A DNA stretch of 64,000 nucleotides from Anoplopoma fimbria (lineage: Eukaryota; Chordata; Actinopteri; Perciformes; Anoplopomatidae). The stretch's first letter is position 1; each line of letters starts with the position of its first letter. Location of the stretch: assembly GCF_027596085.1 (NCBI RefSeq), contig NC_072472.1:21002680-21066679 (forward strand), written 5' to 3'. This document shows, in pieces, positions 22,112 to 35,318 of this stretch. The position numbers were made by a program, and so were the translations under genes. The notes under the pieces are model-generated. The model ran no database searches and was not told the origin of the DNA. It saw nothing but the letters and a program-made list of their open reading frames with translations.

Positions 22112-25100
22112 ATTCTTTAACAAGTTGATAAGTTAGGTTAAATTACCCCCTTAAACTTTGCATCTCATATCAACATATGATTTGTATCATTTTCAGTTTG
22201 TAGCCACAGGCTGTCAACATTAGTCTGTCACTTAAAACGCTACTCTCTTTGGCTTTTTAGCCGAGAGATGATTGCAGATCTCAGCATAATCTGTTAGTAC
22301 CAGTTATTGGGATTTGATTAGATTCAGTAAGCAGTGTTGATATTGGCTTGAGATTTGATAAAATGCTCTAAAACTCCAACCATAAATATATTTTCATACC
22401 CTATCTGTGAGATTAATTTGACGTATAGCCATTGTCATGCCACTATAGCCGAGGACTTGGCTGTATCTCTCACTGCAGCACCAAATTTAGAGTCATGATC
22501 ATCATAAAGCCTCCTGCTTAAGTCTTATGATTTATTACAACTTTAGATATAATTTCTTAAACATATATCTCTCTGTCAGCTGAGAGACACAGAGTCCTTG
22601 ACTGTATGTCTGTTGACATGAGTGCCAGAAGCCACCGGTCATAAAAAAGTAAGGTCACCAATGGTCTAACTCATCGCTGGTGCTCCATACACACTGGCAG
22701 CTGGGATATTTGCTTCCTTAGTCCATAAATATCCCAATCCTCCCTCAATGAGAGTCTCTCAAGTCGGCTGATGATTAATATCCGGCCTAACCCTGAAACG
22801 ACTGAGCCGGCAATGATGACTAATGTCACAGCAGGAAGGAGTTGTAGAGCCACAATCCCTCACTGTCATGAAGGGGTCCTCCCCGGAATTTTACGACTGT
22901 GGTCAGCTTTGACTTGCAGCATTTGTCATTCAACGATTATACATTTGAATAAATATTGTAGATGTGGCTTTTTTTTTTATTTTCATAGTGCTTGTCAAGT
23001 AAATTAGCAAGCAAAGCCCTTTGAGCATCATACTCAGAACAAAACCCTTTAAGAAGTACTTTCTTTGCCTTTCTATTCTATTATTATTTTTTTTATTTTA
23101 TTTTCACTTTCTCTTAATTTCCATCCTTGACATATCCAGACCATAACGTGCCATACATTACATTAGTACACAATTTCAGTCCACTCAAAACGGTTCCAGC
23201 ACAAGAGTTAGAATGCCTGCTCAACAAAAGATAGTAAACAAAAGATGTGATATTTGTGGATCATTGCCGTATTATTCATTAATGCACGCCGTTAATTGGG
23301 AGCTGCTGCATAGCAATTGGAAGGAATAAACGTTTGTGATTTAAATTACAATAGGAATCACCTGTAATTAGTTCTTCATGTTTCAGATGAGTAAGTACAG
23401 TGAGCAGGCTGTCAGGAATAGTTGTCAAATTAGCCCTCATTGACATTAATTGGATGCACTACACCCAGTAGTAATTAAATCCCCCCCCCTTGTTTTGCAG
23501 AGGTATCTTAAGATGCATGCTAATTCCATTTACAAAGATATGCTATTGATATCAACGGTCCAGTGGAACATTTTAATTAGAAACAGTGGAGTTGCTTAGT
23601 AGGACAGTGAGATAAAAGAAAACACTGTTTCCCTTTAGCAATTAAAATGCATTGTAAGGCTTTTCTCCCCCTCCCTTGTCACAACTCTTTCAATATGTTT
23701 GATCTTCAAACAGCATATTTTGCTATCAGTGATTGCCAATTGTATTATTGCTGCTTAATAACAGGAGACACTGTGGGGTTCACATTAACCTTCATTGGGA
23801 CCAAATAAAAAGGCAAACATGTCTGGACTGAAAGGAGCCTGAAGACTGAGTATAAAAGGGTGCTGAACTTCCAACAGTAATGTGGTTGGTGTATCACCAA
23901 TTCCACCCTTGGCAAATGCATTGGAGCTTGCTCAGATAAGCGGCTGTCATTTGAAATGCCGCTATCTACTGACAGTTTGTAGGGCTCAGCGAATACAGGG
24001 AGCCATGCGGAGGACGGATTTTCTGTCTCTTATCAACAACCGGACAAACTGACGAGTTCCCATGTAAAAAAGCTTGGGGTCAGAGTCAATCAAGCTCAGG
24101 CTTCTGCGACCAGCCACTCAAGCATGTTTGTCATTTCATTTACCGTAATAGGTGCTTACGGATCAACATCCATTCCTCTGCAAGGAAATGAGTGTAAGGG
24201 TTTTAATCTGGCAAACACGTTTCCAGAACCGCATGCCTCTAATGCAGATTTATGTTTAGGGGATTTTGAAATAGCACTGTTGAAATCTGTCAACATTAAA
24301 AAGTGTGTCTGGTACAATCACTCTAAACCCACTTTAACAGCCCTGTAGGAATAAATCTGTGATTTTTAGTTTGGAGCACTCTCGTGGAAACAATATAGAA
24401 ACTGGTTGTAAACAAGTCTCGTTCTTAAAATGGACAGTTTTTCTAAAGCCTGTTATCATTGACCATGTCTGTTATTTCCTCCTACTAAAGCCAGTCCTGG
24501 GCTTGGTAATGTGGACTGCATAAACAGTGGCATCGCAGATGGAGTGGACAGAGTGTGATGCCCTGCCAAGCTTCACATTTGACCTCTGTCTTTAGGGATG
24601 CCACGGAGGTCACGCAGTTCATGCAGCTCCCTGCTCAGTAAGGTTTTTTTTTCCTGATAACCTACACAGCATGAGAATGACCATATCTGATCAACGACTG
24701 TCATATGTGGACACACTCTATGATACTGTCTACGTTTTTAATGTAGAAATGTGACTGAAAATCACACGGGGGGAAAAAAAAGCCTGTCAATTCTGACCAC
24801 TGTACGATTATATGGCTATGATTATCTGAGAGAACATTGTGCTTCAACTGATGCAGCCTTACCCTAAGTATTAAAGTGAAGTTTAGGACTTTCTAAAGTA
24901 ATCACCAATATAATTATCATACTTTTGGAGTTTTTGCATACAAATATAAACGACTCCCATTGTTCAACACGAGTGAATCTGTAGTCAATGTTATCCATGG
25001 GAATTGGTATGAATAACAAGCCTCTTTCACTTTTCACATTGTAAAGTCATTCAACATCCTGTCATATACTGGGCCAGCATGTTTTGGTTTCACTGCCATG

Positions 25101-25232
25101 GGCTTCAAGCTGCCATTATTCTGGCACATTTTATGATGGGTATGAATGCGTACCTACTTTTTTATATTGTACAGTGTGATGTCATTATCTATGTCTAGTA
25201 TGTTGCCTAGAGGTGTTTTGCGCCCAGTATAT
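22112..25232. other. Noncoding DNA with the densest conserved-looking blocks
   Basis: No coding exon supported. About 22230-22330, 22660-22900 and 23240-23640 have few repeats and many homeobox-type words (TGATTAGATT, TGATTAATA, TTAATTGGG, TAATTAAAT). These are typical of deeply conserved noncoding elements around developmental and neuronal genes. The inference rests on composition only. Confidence 0.35.
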
Positions 25233-25527
25233 AGGGCGGCTGTGGCTCAGTGGAGAGCAGGGTCGTCCTCCAATCAAAGGATCGGCGGTTCGATCCCTGG
25301 CTCCGGCAGTCCATGTCGATGTGTCCTTGGGCAAAACACTTAACCCTGAGTTGCTCCCGAAGGTGTATGAATGGGTCTGAATGATTAGAGAGATCCTGAT
25401 GGGCAGGTGGCACCTTGATGGTAGCCCCTGTCATCAGTGTATGAATGGGTGTGAATGATTAGTAATGTAAAAGCGCTTTGAGTGGTCGGAAGACTAGAAA
25501 AGCGCTATACAAGTACAGTCCATTTAC
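25233..25527 (+). mobile_element. tRNA-derived SINE, copy C (different tail)
   Basis: Head has TGTGGCTCAGTGGAGAGC (A-box-like) and GGTTCGATCCC (B box). The body shares CCTTGGGCAAAACACTTAAC with copies A and B. The tail is different: GCGCTATACAAGTACAGTCC instead of the GATAAAAGCGTCTGC type. Same SINE head, second 3' tail. Confidence 0.87.
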
Positions 25528-25830
25528 GCATGGTCTCAAAGGTTTAAACACCTGGTTAACATTGTGAATTACAAAAAATGTAGGCAACAGAACTACTTGG
25601 TTAGATTAAGGAAAAGATCATGTTTTGGGTTAAAATAAGAATGTCTGTTACGTAAATTAGCTGCGCACGTAAGTTACGTAGTCACTGTTTACTGTCATAT
25701 ACAGATGCATATTCACAGTTTTAAACACATGATTAATGTTGTACATTTCAACAAAATTACCTGGTTATCCTAAGGAAAGGATCATGGTTTGGGTTAAAAT
25801 AAGGGTTTCACACAGGTTTCCTCCCTACAC
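25528..25830 (-). repeat. R2-like repeat, two degraded pieces
   Basis: Two similar segments (about 25555-25650 and 25735-25810) share ACCTGGTTA, AAGGAAA(A/G)GATCATG and TTTGGGTTAAAATAAG. They resemble the minus-strand R2 words (GATTTAGGAAAAGAACGTG at 52170). Internal duplication or two insertions. Confidence 0.45.
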
Positions 25831-27892
25831 AGTTTTTAATACTCAAATACCTGACTTCTGGAGCACTTGCTCTGAGCATCAATTATTACTGCAGCATGGA
25901 ATAACACGCTAAAGGAAAAAATGTCTTACGATAACAAGCTAAATGACTTCTGAAATTGGCTGGTTATAATACCGGATATGGTGAGACCAGGCTGCTGTAG
26001 CAGATATGGAAGTGCTAATGTTCAACGGTATTCTGAGCATGAAGTATTTAGACTTCTAATGTGTGTTGAACAGCTATTCCTCAATATATATATGTGCTAT
26101 ATCCGCTAAGTCAATCATAATTTGAGCATGCACAGAACCAAAAATCTTGACTAACAAGAAACTGGTGCAAATGTGTTTACTGTTTATTGAATCATCAGCT
26201 CCAGTGTCAAACATAGCAAGAGCTCTGATGAGAAAGATCACTAAACCAGATGATTTCTACTTCTGATTTATCAGCAGGAACTAAAGCAGAACTATGTGGT
26301 GTATAATATATATATTTTACTGATAATATTTGCAATAATAACCTGGCTGCAATAATACGTTTCATCATGAGCCTGTAGAAATATCATATATATATACACA
26401 TATATAACATATTGTTATAAACACATGATAAAAGACAAATAGACATTGTGACTACTTAGTAAGATGGCCAGCTGACCCTGGTGCTGTGCAGGAGAACTGA
26501 TCTAATCAGCTCTTCTGTGTAAACAGAGGTCGGTGTTTGTCAGGAAGTCTCTCATTCTCTTTCAGATTGGTCACTCCTTCAAGCTGTACGTTCTATCATA
26601 AAGATGCTTAGATATTTGTTAAACTGTACACAGAAGATGAACACAAGCAGCAGAATCTACACATGTGACACATACCAAAGTCCAATGTAAAAAAATAAGT
26701 TTGAGCCCTTCCTTGTTGCTGAAACACATAAGGTCATTTTCCCTGCAGAACTTCTACACTCTGAGCTGTGACAGAGGGAACCAGACAGATCTTTAAACCA
26801 ATCTCAGATATCTAATTTACCTTTTAGAATGTCCGTCAAACCGACGTCCTATGCGCACATCCATTGTTAAATACACCCACCTTTCACACTGCACTGAACA
26901 CCTGATGCTGAGGAGAGTCTGCAAGCAGACACTTGCTTGCTGTCATATTATTAATTATAACTTCTGGCTGCTGCTTATTGACCCTGAAGTTCATCCGCCT
27001 ACGACGCTGCATACGAACGTATACAGAGATATGAACTCCCACCATATTTATGTTCCATGCCAGCACATTATAATATGAGATGAAGACTCATAACTGGCCT
27101 ATGTGCAGCAGTTGTATGCAAAAATTGAGTCATGTAGTCAGAAAAAATAATTAAATAAATACAACAATACATGATGACACTGATAAAACCTGTAGCTCGG
27201 TACAGAATAAACTAGTCTAATGTTTCATATCATACTCAGATGTGATTAAAACCAGGATAAGACACAGGGACACTAGCATATATGGATCCTTCAGAGCTCA
27301 ACTGACTTTTAAATTGGCTGCAAGGTTGGCTATCAGGCATCAGAAATTATAAATATAGTATCAAAAATATAGTTGCTACTTTATATTTTCCATTAATTCA
27401 GCTTAACAATGAAAATAAAAGCTTTACTAAACTAACCTTTAATCAGTGGCGAAATGTCAGGGCCTTTAAGGTATTCAGAGAAGGCCCTAGAATCCTCAGA
27501 TAAAAAAAATAAAAAAACATATCTGATTAATTCTATAAATAAAATAAAATAAAATGTTATTAATAAAATAAAATAAAAAAATAAGCCGAGTTGTTTCTGT
27601 TGTTTTCCGTCCATGCTTTGCGCATTTGAGTGGTTTAATGTTGGGGAAAAAAATGCAACCAATCAGATATTTTTCTCTACGTGTCTCTGGGTAGAATATC
27701 CTCCATCCAAGGTATTCTATTTCCTTGATAGAATGGCCTTACAATTGAACGTAAAGAGAGCGTACGTTTGGATTGACAATTTGATCAACCAATAATTTTG
27801 GATGATGCCCTGGCTCATGATCTTTGTGATTACTATCCTACATCTTACTAATGTGTTAAAAATGTATTAAAGCAAAGCAAATAGTAACTGGT
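25831..27892. other. Noncoding DNA, no gene seen
   Basis: AT-rich. A segment starting CAGTGGCGAAATGTCAGGGC at about 27445 could be an end of a hAT-like MITE, but I cannot find its partner. No gene. Confidence 0.35.
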
Positions 27893-28249
27893 GCTGCATG
27901 GTGGTGTGGTGACTAGCACTGTCGCCTCCCAGCAAGAGGGGCGGTTTCAAGACGGCCTCCTGTGTGGAGTTTGCATGTTCTCCCTGTGTCAGCGTGGGTT
28001 CTCTCCGGGTTCTCCGGCTTCCTCCCACAGTCCAAAGACATGCAGCTTAGGTTAATTGAAGACTCTAAATTGCCCGTAGGTGTGGATGTGAGCGTGAATG
28101 GTTGTCTGTCTCTATTTGTCAGCCCTGTGATAGTCTGGAGACCTGTCCAGGTGAACCCTGCCTTCAACCAATGACAGCTGGGATCGGCTCCAGCCCCCCC
28201 CACCCTGAACAGGATAAGCGGTTATGGCTAATGAATGAATGAATGACTG
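27893..28249 (+). mobile_element. tRNA-derived SINE with conserved central domain (V-SINE-like), full length
   Basis: A degraded tRNA-like head (TGGTGTGGTGACTAGCACTG, with a damaged B box GGTTTCAAGAC) is followed by a central part (GTGTGGAGTTTGCATGTTC, CAGTCCAAAGACATGCAG). The 3' part is GACAGCTGGGATCGGCTCC and ends in ACAGGATAAGCGGTTA and (AATG)n. The 3' third matches the truncated copy at 30226-30349. Class assignment to V-SINEs is from memory of the family. Confidence 0.75.
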
Positions 28250-30213
28250 ACCTAGTAACTGCACATCCTACTGTATCAGACCCTACAAAGAACAGTGGCA
28301 TTAAGCAGCAAAATAAAAAAATTGATAACATTTATCATACTGATATTACCCTAATTGCATGGCACTGGAGAAGGAAATTAAACCCTAGACCGATTTCTAT
28401 GCCCCATTTGTCAGGAAATGAATGGCACTTAGAGGGTTTAGCCAATGCTGATGAATTGCTGCTGTTAAGGTGTGCGACTGACATGCTCTATCATTTCAAT
28501 GAAGTCCCAGACAAGCTAAGTAGGTTGCAGATGCAGAGGCGACATAGCATTTACAAAAACAAAAAAACTAAAATGAAAAGACAGGCCAGTCATTAGATTG
28601 AGACTGGGGTGTCTCTGCTGGAGTGACCTTGGCTAACACAGCCAAGGCTAAACTGATCGCCAAAGATTCTGTCTGATCCAATCAGCATCTTGTTCAAAAT
28701 CAAGGACTTTTTTTTTTTTTTTTTTCCACTCTCCCGGTTATTGCCAGGGTATTGCCACTCCCTGCTTGAGCTACAGTACCGCCTCAGAGAATTCAGACTC
28801 ATCTCCAGTGAATCCCTCATGAGAGTGAAAATGAAAAGATTCAATAAAGATCTGTTTATTCTTATTATTGTTTAAGTACAACGGCGTCTTTGATCTTCCA
28901 CATGCACGCAGACACAGGCAGCACTGATTTGCAAGAAAAAACGGATTCAAGCGTAATTTTCATAAAGTGGATGGCTCCTGGCGAAATATTGCAGTGGTCA
29001 AACAAAATTAAATCTTATAGATTAATGACTCTGAATCAAAACCAGATTCAGCCTGGTATGGAACAAATCCTACAGGGGAGAATAAGACCAAAAAAACCTG
29101 ATATTTCATATTTTTTTTGCTCCTGTATATCAGTACAGAAACACAATAAAAAAAGCTTTATATAAGAGCAGATGGTGCGGGTTAGTTTTTTTATTGGCTC
29201 TTTTCCTCAGTGGAGTTGCTAGTATTTTGTTAAGTTGTACCACTGAATCTCCTGATGAGTGCAAAGTGAATTATAGCAAAATAGCACCTGCAGTCTTATT
29301 TAGGCTATTACCTGAATAAACTGTGTCCCAGGAAACCGTATTAGAGGTGTCAGTTCTTGAATGTCATTTGCCGCAGACCTGCATAAACGAAAAGATCAAT
29401 CCGTTATGCAACTGGGCATAGTATTGCTGCATAGGTTGATATGGGGCAGCAGTAACCTAGAGGTAAGAGTAGGAGGCATGAGAATGAAAAGGTCAATACA
29501 CTACAGACAGCACTGCAGCTGCTGGTTGCTCTCACTATTCATCGTTCTTTATTTAGTGTGTGAAATGTCATAAAATAATGATGAACACATGTTAGAAAAG
29601 GTTAAAGGGATGTGCTTATATGAGATTCCATTCATCTGGATAACTGCTATAATCTATCAGTTTTATGATGATATGAAACAGCGATAACGTTGAAGCCACG
29701 AACAGTTAATACTTTAATAGTACTTGATAAACCCTGATATTATTACTCACAACTCTCAGCATTCAGATTTGTGGGACCTTGATTCATGATTTATGATTTT
29801 TAAGATTTAGGAACATTGTAACCGAACAAAACACTCAATATCTAAATCATAATATAATATCATCATAGATGAACATGGGGAATCAGGATCTGGCCATCTT
29901 CCTGTGTGGTTGTAGTTAAGGTTACTTTTTTTATTCTCTTTTTTACTTTATTTTAGTAAAACAATGTCCTTTGTAATAATAATTTTAACGTCAAACTTAC
30001 ATTACAAAGAAGGTAAGTTTTATCTGTTATTAACAGCTGTGATAATTACAACTGTGATGATTACTCATTTCCTTCAGAGAGAATTCCTTGCAAGCCAGTG
30101 AGATAATTGTCATTAACATTTTGCAGTATTAAAGCTGGACTTAGCGGCCACGTTTTTGAGCAAACTGGAGCTCAACATCAGCATATGCACACACTGTATT
30201 AATTGCACAGCAC
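28250..30213. other. Noncoding DNA; one unexplained plus frame
   Basis: The 117-codon plus frame at 28243-28596 has no domain that I recognise and starts inside the SINE tail, so I do not call it a gene. Its second half is repeat-free and could be a conserved noncoding element. A T-run lies at about 28708-28725. Confidence 0.35.
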
Positions 30214-30225
30214 ATGAGATACAAC

Positions 30226-30349
30226 GCCCTGTGATAGGCTGGCGACCTGTCCAGGGTGTACCCTGCCTTCGCCCATTGACAGCTGGGATCGGCTCCAGCA
30301 CCCCCGCGACCCTTAACAGGACAAGCGGTTACAGAAGATGGATGGATGG
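30226..30349 (+). mobile_element. 5'-truncated SINE copy with 12-bp target duplication
   Basis: Contains TGATAGGCTGGCGACCTGTC, GACAGCTGGGATCGGCTCC and ACAAGCGGTTACAG and ends in (GATG)n. It corresponds to the last third of 27893-28249. ATGAGATACAAC flanks it on both sides (30214-30225 and 30350-30361): a target-site duplication, the signature of LINE-driven retrotransposition. Confidence 0.85.
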
Positions 30350-30424
30350 ATGAGATACAACTATTTAAAGTATTTAAAGTCGCTAGAAAAAAATGATTCT
30401 CTGTAAACCAGCAACGTGCTGAAT

Positions 30425-30560
30425 GACAGGACTTTCACCCAGGAGGCCGCCGTTCGCGTCCCGTGTGAAACTAAAAGTAACTGATGACGTTTAAGGCTGT
30501 ACCGTACCGTTGTTACGTAACATTACATAAGAAAGTCCGCCGAGTGTGGTTGTTTATAAA
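30425..30560 (+). repeat. R2 repeat fragment
   Basis: Shares CAGGACTTTCACCCAGGAG, GGCCGCCGTTCG and TGTGAAACTAAAAGTAA with the R2 copies at 9765 and 44345. Confidence 0.55.
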
Positions 30561-32034
30561 TGCTAGTTATGTTGTAAGGGTTTTTACGCCATCATTTTAA
30601 GAGAAATCACAAGGTAGTGCTGTTGCCGTGTTGCAGAAACGTCAGCATCCAATGTATACTGTGATTTGCAGAAATGTAAAATGCTGACATTTTTTTTTAT
30701 TTCACAGAGTCACTGAGTAACCACGAGGCACAACCCCTCTACCTGACGTACATTTCTCATAGCAGGAATTGTAAAAGCAGTTTCACAATGCACCTGTTGT
30801 TAACGCGTGGGGTTTTAAAGACACGGACGACAAGTTAGTGGCAGGAAAGTGAGTCCGCCAAGTGGCACTAAACCTGCTCATGTTCTGAGACTGAAAACAT
30901 GAAATGATACTAAATAGATTTCACATGAATCTGAAGCAAGGCTCGATTAATTTCATTTCATGAATGCAACCTCTTGGATGTTTGTTCTTCCCTAGATGAT
31001 TGCCATTAAGCAATTTGTTTCATCTGCATGTACAGGATTCTGTATCGGCACAGGTTAATCACATCCACAGTCTTTAAAGAGGCCGAGATTATAAAACCAT
31101 CCATCACACTCCTCTCAGCTTTCAGTGTTAATCAGAGGAAGAAACCAAGCATGAACCATGGCGAGACAGCATGCCTGTTCAGCTTTTTTGATTACCCTCG
31201 TAGTTCATTAACTACTGCACTTCATCGGCCATCATTGGCTTGCTTTTATAGATCCATCGGATACCGTTTCATACAATTTGAAAGTTTGATTTTTTTAAAG
31301 GGTGATTATAGGACTTTCCTAGAATGTGTGGTCTCAGATGTATTTGTTCACGTAGTCTACCGGTTGCACCTGCTGCCTTTGTTTCTCCTTTTGCAGACTC
31401 ACGTACAGCAGAGAGCTATTATCTAACTGAACTTTATATCAGTCCATCTCTGTAAAATATCTTAAACTTCAATTTTGCATTTGATTTAGCTAAACACAGT
31501 TTTTCTTGAGTAATGATCTTCTTGATCTTCACCCCATACATCTGCATCTGTAACGTCATGCCATGCAACTCACTTTAACACAAAAAATCATGCACCCATA
31601 AAATGGGAGGAACAGTAAGTGTGCTTCCCCATCTCTCCCCTATTCTCTGAATGTTCCCAACCAGGCCAGAACATCTGATTGTCTGTTGCCAATGTTGTGT
31701 TTTTCTTGGACCGATACATGCTTGGAGAAACATCGCATTTCTCACTAAGGCACGAGCAGATGTGAATATCTTATTTGCATTGTCGGTCTGCTTTGAAAGC
31801 CCCTCCCTTGACCTGAAGAGGAATGTCTTCACACACTCATGCATCTTTTATAACACTGTTCGGGGACACATTTGCATGCTTTTATACCTTTTACTACATT
31901 TATAAATAGGTCAGGTGCAGTGGTCTTTGTGTGATTGTGGACTATGTCATAAACTTGTACTTCTTTGTTTAATTCAGTATTTTGTGCTTTGTGTGAAAAT
32001 CACATGTGACCATTGTGCCACAGGAGACGGGGCC
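30561..32034. other. Noncoding DNA with a conserved-looking block
   Basis: About 30950-31260 is repeat-free with words such as GCCATTAAGCAATTTG and GGTTAATCAC. The 132-codon plus frame at 31028-31426 shows no domain and no splice context. I regard it as a shadow of possible noncoding conservation. Confidence 0.35.
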
Positions 32035-32250
32035 CGTTCCATAAAGGGAGTTTAACAAATAAGCCAGGCTCACTTCAATTAGTCTGACTCATTTTTAGTT
32101 GTTTTGGTTCCATAAAGCAAATTCTACATAATTCAAGCCCCGTTACTATGGTAACATATGCTGGGAAATGAACCTGGTCCAGGGTAACTGTAAGGGCACA
32201 TTCCTGAGTTGTTGCTTAACTAAAGTTCCTGTAACACTGACCTGATAGGT
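32035..32250. repeat. Possible Harbinger-type MITE fragment
   Basis: CCGTTCCATAAAG and GGTTCCATAAAG, with GTTACTATGGTAACATATGC and GAACCTGGTCCAGGG, match a recalled fish repeat family. No opposite terminus seen. Confidence 0.4.
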
Positions 32251-33733
32251 AAACAATGATTTTAGCTCTGACATTCTGGAGTGCTGCCAAATGATCTGAT
32301 TTTTATTTACCACTGTCACATTAAAATTCATATGAAATCAACTCTATGAATTATACAGCTAGAAAGGTGTGTCTGCAACAACCACTGCTGTATTGTGTGA
32401 TTGAATGACCCCCTCTAACTGTATCAGATGTATCTTTCACTTGCACATCTCACATCAACAGATACACTGTCATTTTAATCTATGCAGATGACCTGCCCCG
32501 CGCAAGTGCACGTATCAGCTCCGTGTCACGGGGTAACCACGCCAAGCTTTTTTTTTTAGGCTTCAAGTCTTTTTTTCCCTACAATATGGGTATAAATTTA
32601 AGGGTGATGCCCAATAAAAAGGCATGGAATAACTGTGTCAGCTGTGTGTGTTGTTATTTTAGCCAAACACACCAGAGCCAGTTAAGAGTAGCGCCTGAAG
32701 AGACAGCAGGCAGTCGATGGTAGTTAAAGTAGTTTTGAGAAAGTGGGACTCACTGCAACCATATGAGGTCAATCAGCATGAAGCCATAGCTGGACACCCC
32801 GAAATATTATACATGCATATTTGCTGCAGCTGAATCCGAGCTGTGACGTGATGATTTTCCTTGTGGAGATAATAATAATAATGATGATAAATGATAAGAT
32901 ATAGATATGCGTTTAATTATATGGCATGTGATATCAAGCGTTTGGGCTTATGCTGCGTAAATTAAGTCTTAATCTAAATTACCCCCAATTGAATGATAAT
33001 AGCTACATTAAAAGATAACAGCACAATTACAAAAAAATGATATTGTCCAGATATGTACAATATCATCCTCTATATTCCCAGTAGAAAACCATGTTTAATA
33101 ATGTATAAGTTCACGTATTTGTTAATATATTTGCTTATGTTGCGGCTTTACCTAATGTATTTATTGTAGCTTTTATTTATTTTCACTATCCCTTCAGTTT
33201 TATTTAATTAGGCAAGACACACAAGTTACATACATAAGGTCATCTGTCATTGTCTATCCACAGATAAAGATGTGTATGTGTGTATATATATATATATATT
33301 TATATGCTTCCAATTAATTAAACTGTATTTGATTAAAACCCACAAGATCTAGATCAGATTATCCTCTTTGATGAACATATACAGTAGATATGATATTGCA
33401 ATGGTGTTCGGACTTTAACATTTTCTTTTTTATTTGCAGATAGCAGGTCTAGACAACAAGGTTAATGTAAAGAAACTGTTGCTAAAGTGGAAGAGCTGCA
33501 ACCCTGCCTCTTTAAAACAACATTCAAATACCACACATTTGCATTAGCAAATATAATTTGTAGTATACATAATGCTGCCTTCAATAAAACATATGAGAGG
33601 GACATGTTTGTATTGAACATATCTGCTAATTGCTCCCCGCCAGAGAGACCACAGACCAACCTTCCCCTGAGAGGCTTTCCTCAACAATCAATCCACAGAC
33701 ACATTGAAGTGGGCAAAAGTCTGCAACATAACT
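32251..33733. other. Noncoding DNA, no gene seen
   Basis: AT-rich, with a TA tract at about 33284-33299. No supported exon or repeat. Confidence 0.4.
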
Positions 33734-34036
33734 GGGGCGGCTGTGGCATAGTGGAGAGCAGGGTAGTTCTCCAATCAGACGGTCGGTGGTTCGATACCCG
33801 GCTTCGGCAGTCGATGTGTCCTTGGGCAAGACACTTAACCCCAAGTTGCTCCCGAAGGCTTGCCGTCGGTGTGGACTGGATGTTGCATGAATGTTAGTTA
33901 GAGTCTGATGGTGGCACCTTGCATGGTAGCCTGTCATCAGTGTGTGAATGGGTGAATGATATGTAATATACTACTGACTGTAAGTCGCTTTGGATAAAAG
34001 CGTCTGCTAAATGACTGTAATGTAATGTAATGTAAT
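33734..34036 (+). mobile_element. tRNA-derived SINE, copy B
   Basis: GGGGCGGCTGTGGCATAGTG head, GGTTCGATACC B box, and the GATAAAAGCGTCTGCTAAAT tail ending in three or four TGTAA units. Close to identical with copy A at 6694-6985, so probably a fairly recent family. Confidence 0.88.
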
Positions 34037-35313
34037 AACTGTTTGCCTTCACACTGTGTCTTCAGAGAAGCACGCAGGACAAATGGTGAACACCGTGCTG
34101 ACTGTGGACATGCTGCTGTATCTACAGAGATACACAGCACACACAGGGGAAGACATTCATTTGAATGTTAATAAACACAAAGGTCAATGCAACATACTTA
34201 TTTGTAATAGGCTTGAAAATTCTGTGATGAAGAGAGCGATGGCAATATACCTAACCTGTATGCATGTTGAAGAGTAGACCTGGCAGTCGACCAGCCATCA
34301 GCAGCACTAATTGGAGTTGTAATAACACCTCATTAGATTGAGTCACACAGTAATCATTGACCAGGCAACCACATTCTGACAGTTCAAGATATTGAAGAGA
34401 TGTCTAATATATGCATACTATGAAAAAAGGGTATTGATTTATGTATTGATATAAAGCACTCTTTGTTCATTGTGTCCTTGTTCACAGTGGATTAAAGACC
34501 AGCAGACACTGCTGATCCAAAAAGGTAACAAAGCCCATAATATATAGTAAATATCTGTCCAGGTCAAATTGGTCACTATAAACAGATGATTATTAAAACA
34601 ATTTATCTTTTCTTCATTTCTCATGCAGATTACCATCATATTGACATTTCAGTATTTGATATAAAGTAATTAAATGGACAGCTTCGCTATTTACTGCATG
34701 TCTCAAAATACAGTGCAACCGTTTCAGATGCTTTTCCAACTATTGTACACATTGAATTACTGTATTTGTTTAAATGAAATACACTATAATACAGTACAGT
34801 ACATATTCTATATATTATATAACCTAAAACAATATTGTGCTGAATACAAATACAGTAATATTAGTGGTATATATATATTTTTTATATATATATTAATTAC
34901 AGGCCCTTTTTTCTCCCGACAGCTATGTCACCAGGAAGCCCACCCAGATATCAACCGGCACCCATGCTTAAACTGAAGTAATATTTTGTGTTTTATTATC
35001 ATTATTATAATTTAATCACTTATATTCAATAAGAAAACAATTATTACAAATCAGTTAATAAAAGGAGGTTTGATTTTATATGTGATTTTTTTTCTTGTTG
35101 CTGTAAGATTCATTTTGTGGAATTTTTTGCTTTAATTTGACAGTGCTGAGAGAGACAATGGGAATAGGGGGAGAGAAGGTGCTATGATATGCAACAAAGG
35201 AGCTTCACAACCACATGGGTTCACACAATAAACTGTCTTGTCTGTTTCAATTCAGATCACAGAACAAATTTGGTACACTTTTTGTTTGATTTCATGTGAA
35301 AGTTGATGAGTCA
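34037..35313. other. Noncoding DNA, no gene seen
   Basis: AT-rich. A pyrimidine tract ending CCCGACAG at about 34920 precedes a short open stretch and resembles an acceptor, but no donor or family signature follows. Confidence 0.35.
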
Positions 35314-35318
35314 AATCA

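Noticed and set aside
28243..28596. A 117-codon plus frame as a gene
   Set aside because: It starts in the SINE tail, has no domain and no splice sites; a conserved noncoding element is the better guess.
34905..34978. A short exon after a CCCGACAG acceptor-like site
   Set aside because: Only the acceptor side looks right. The frame is 17 codons, ends in a stop and matches no family known to me.
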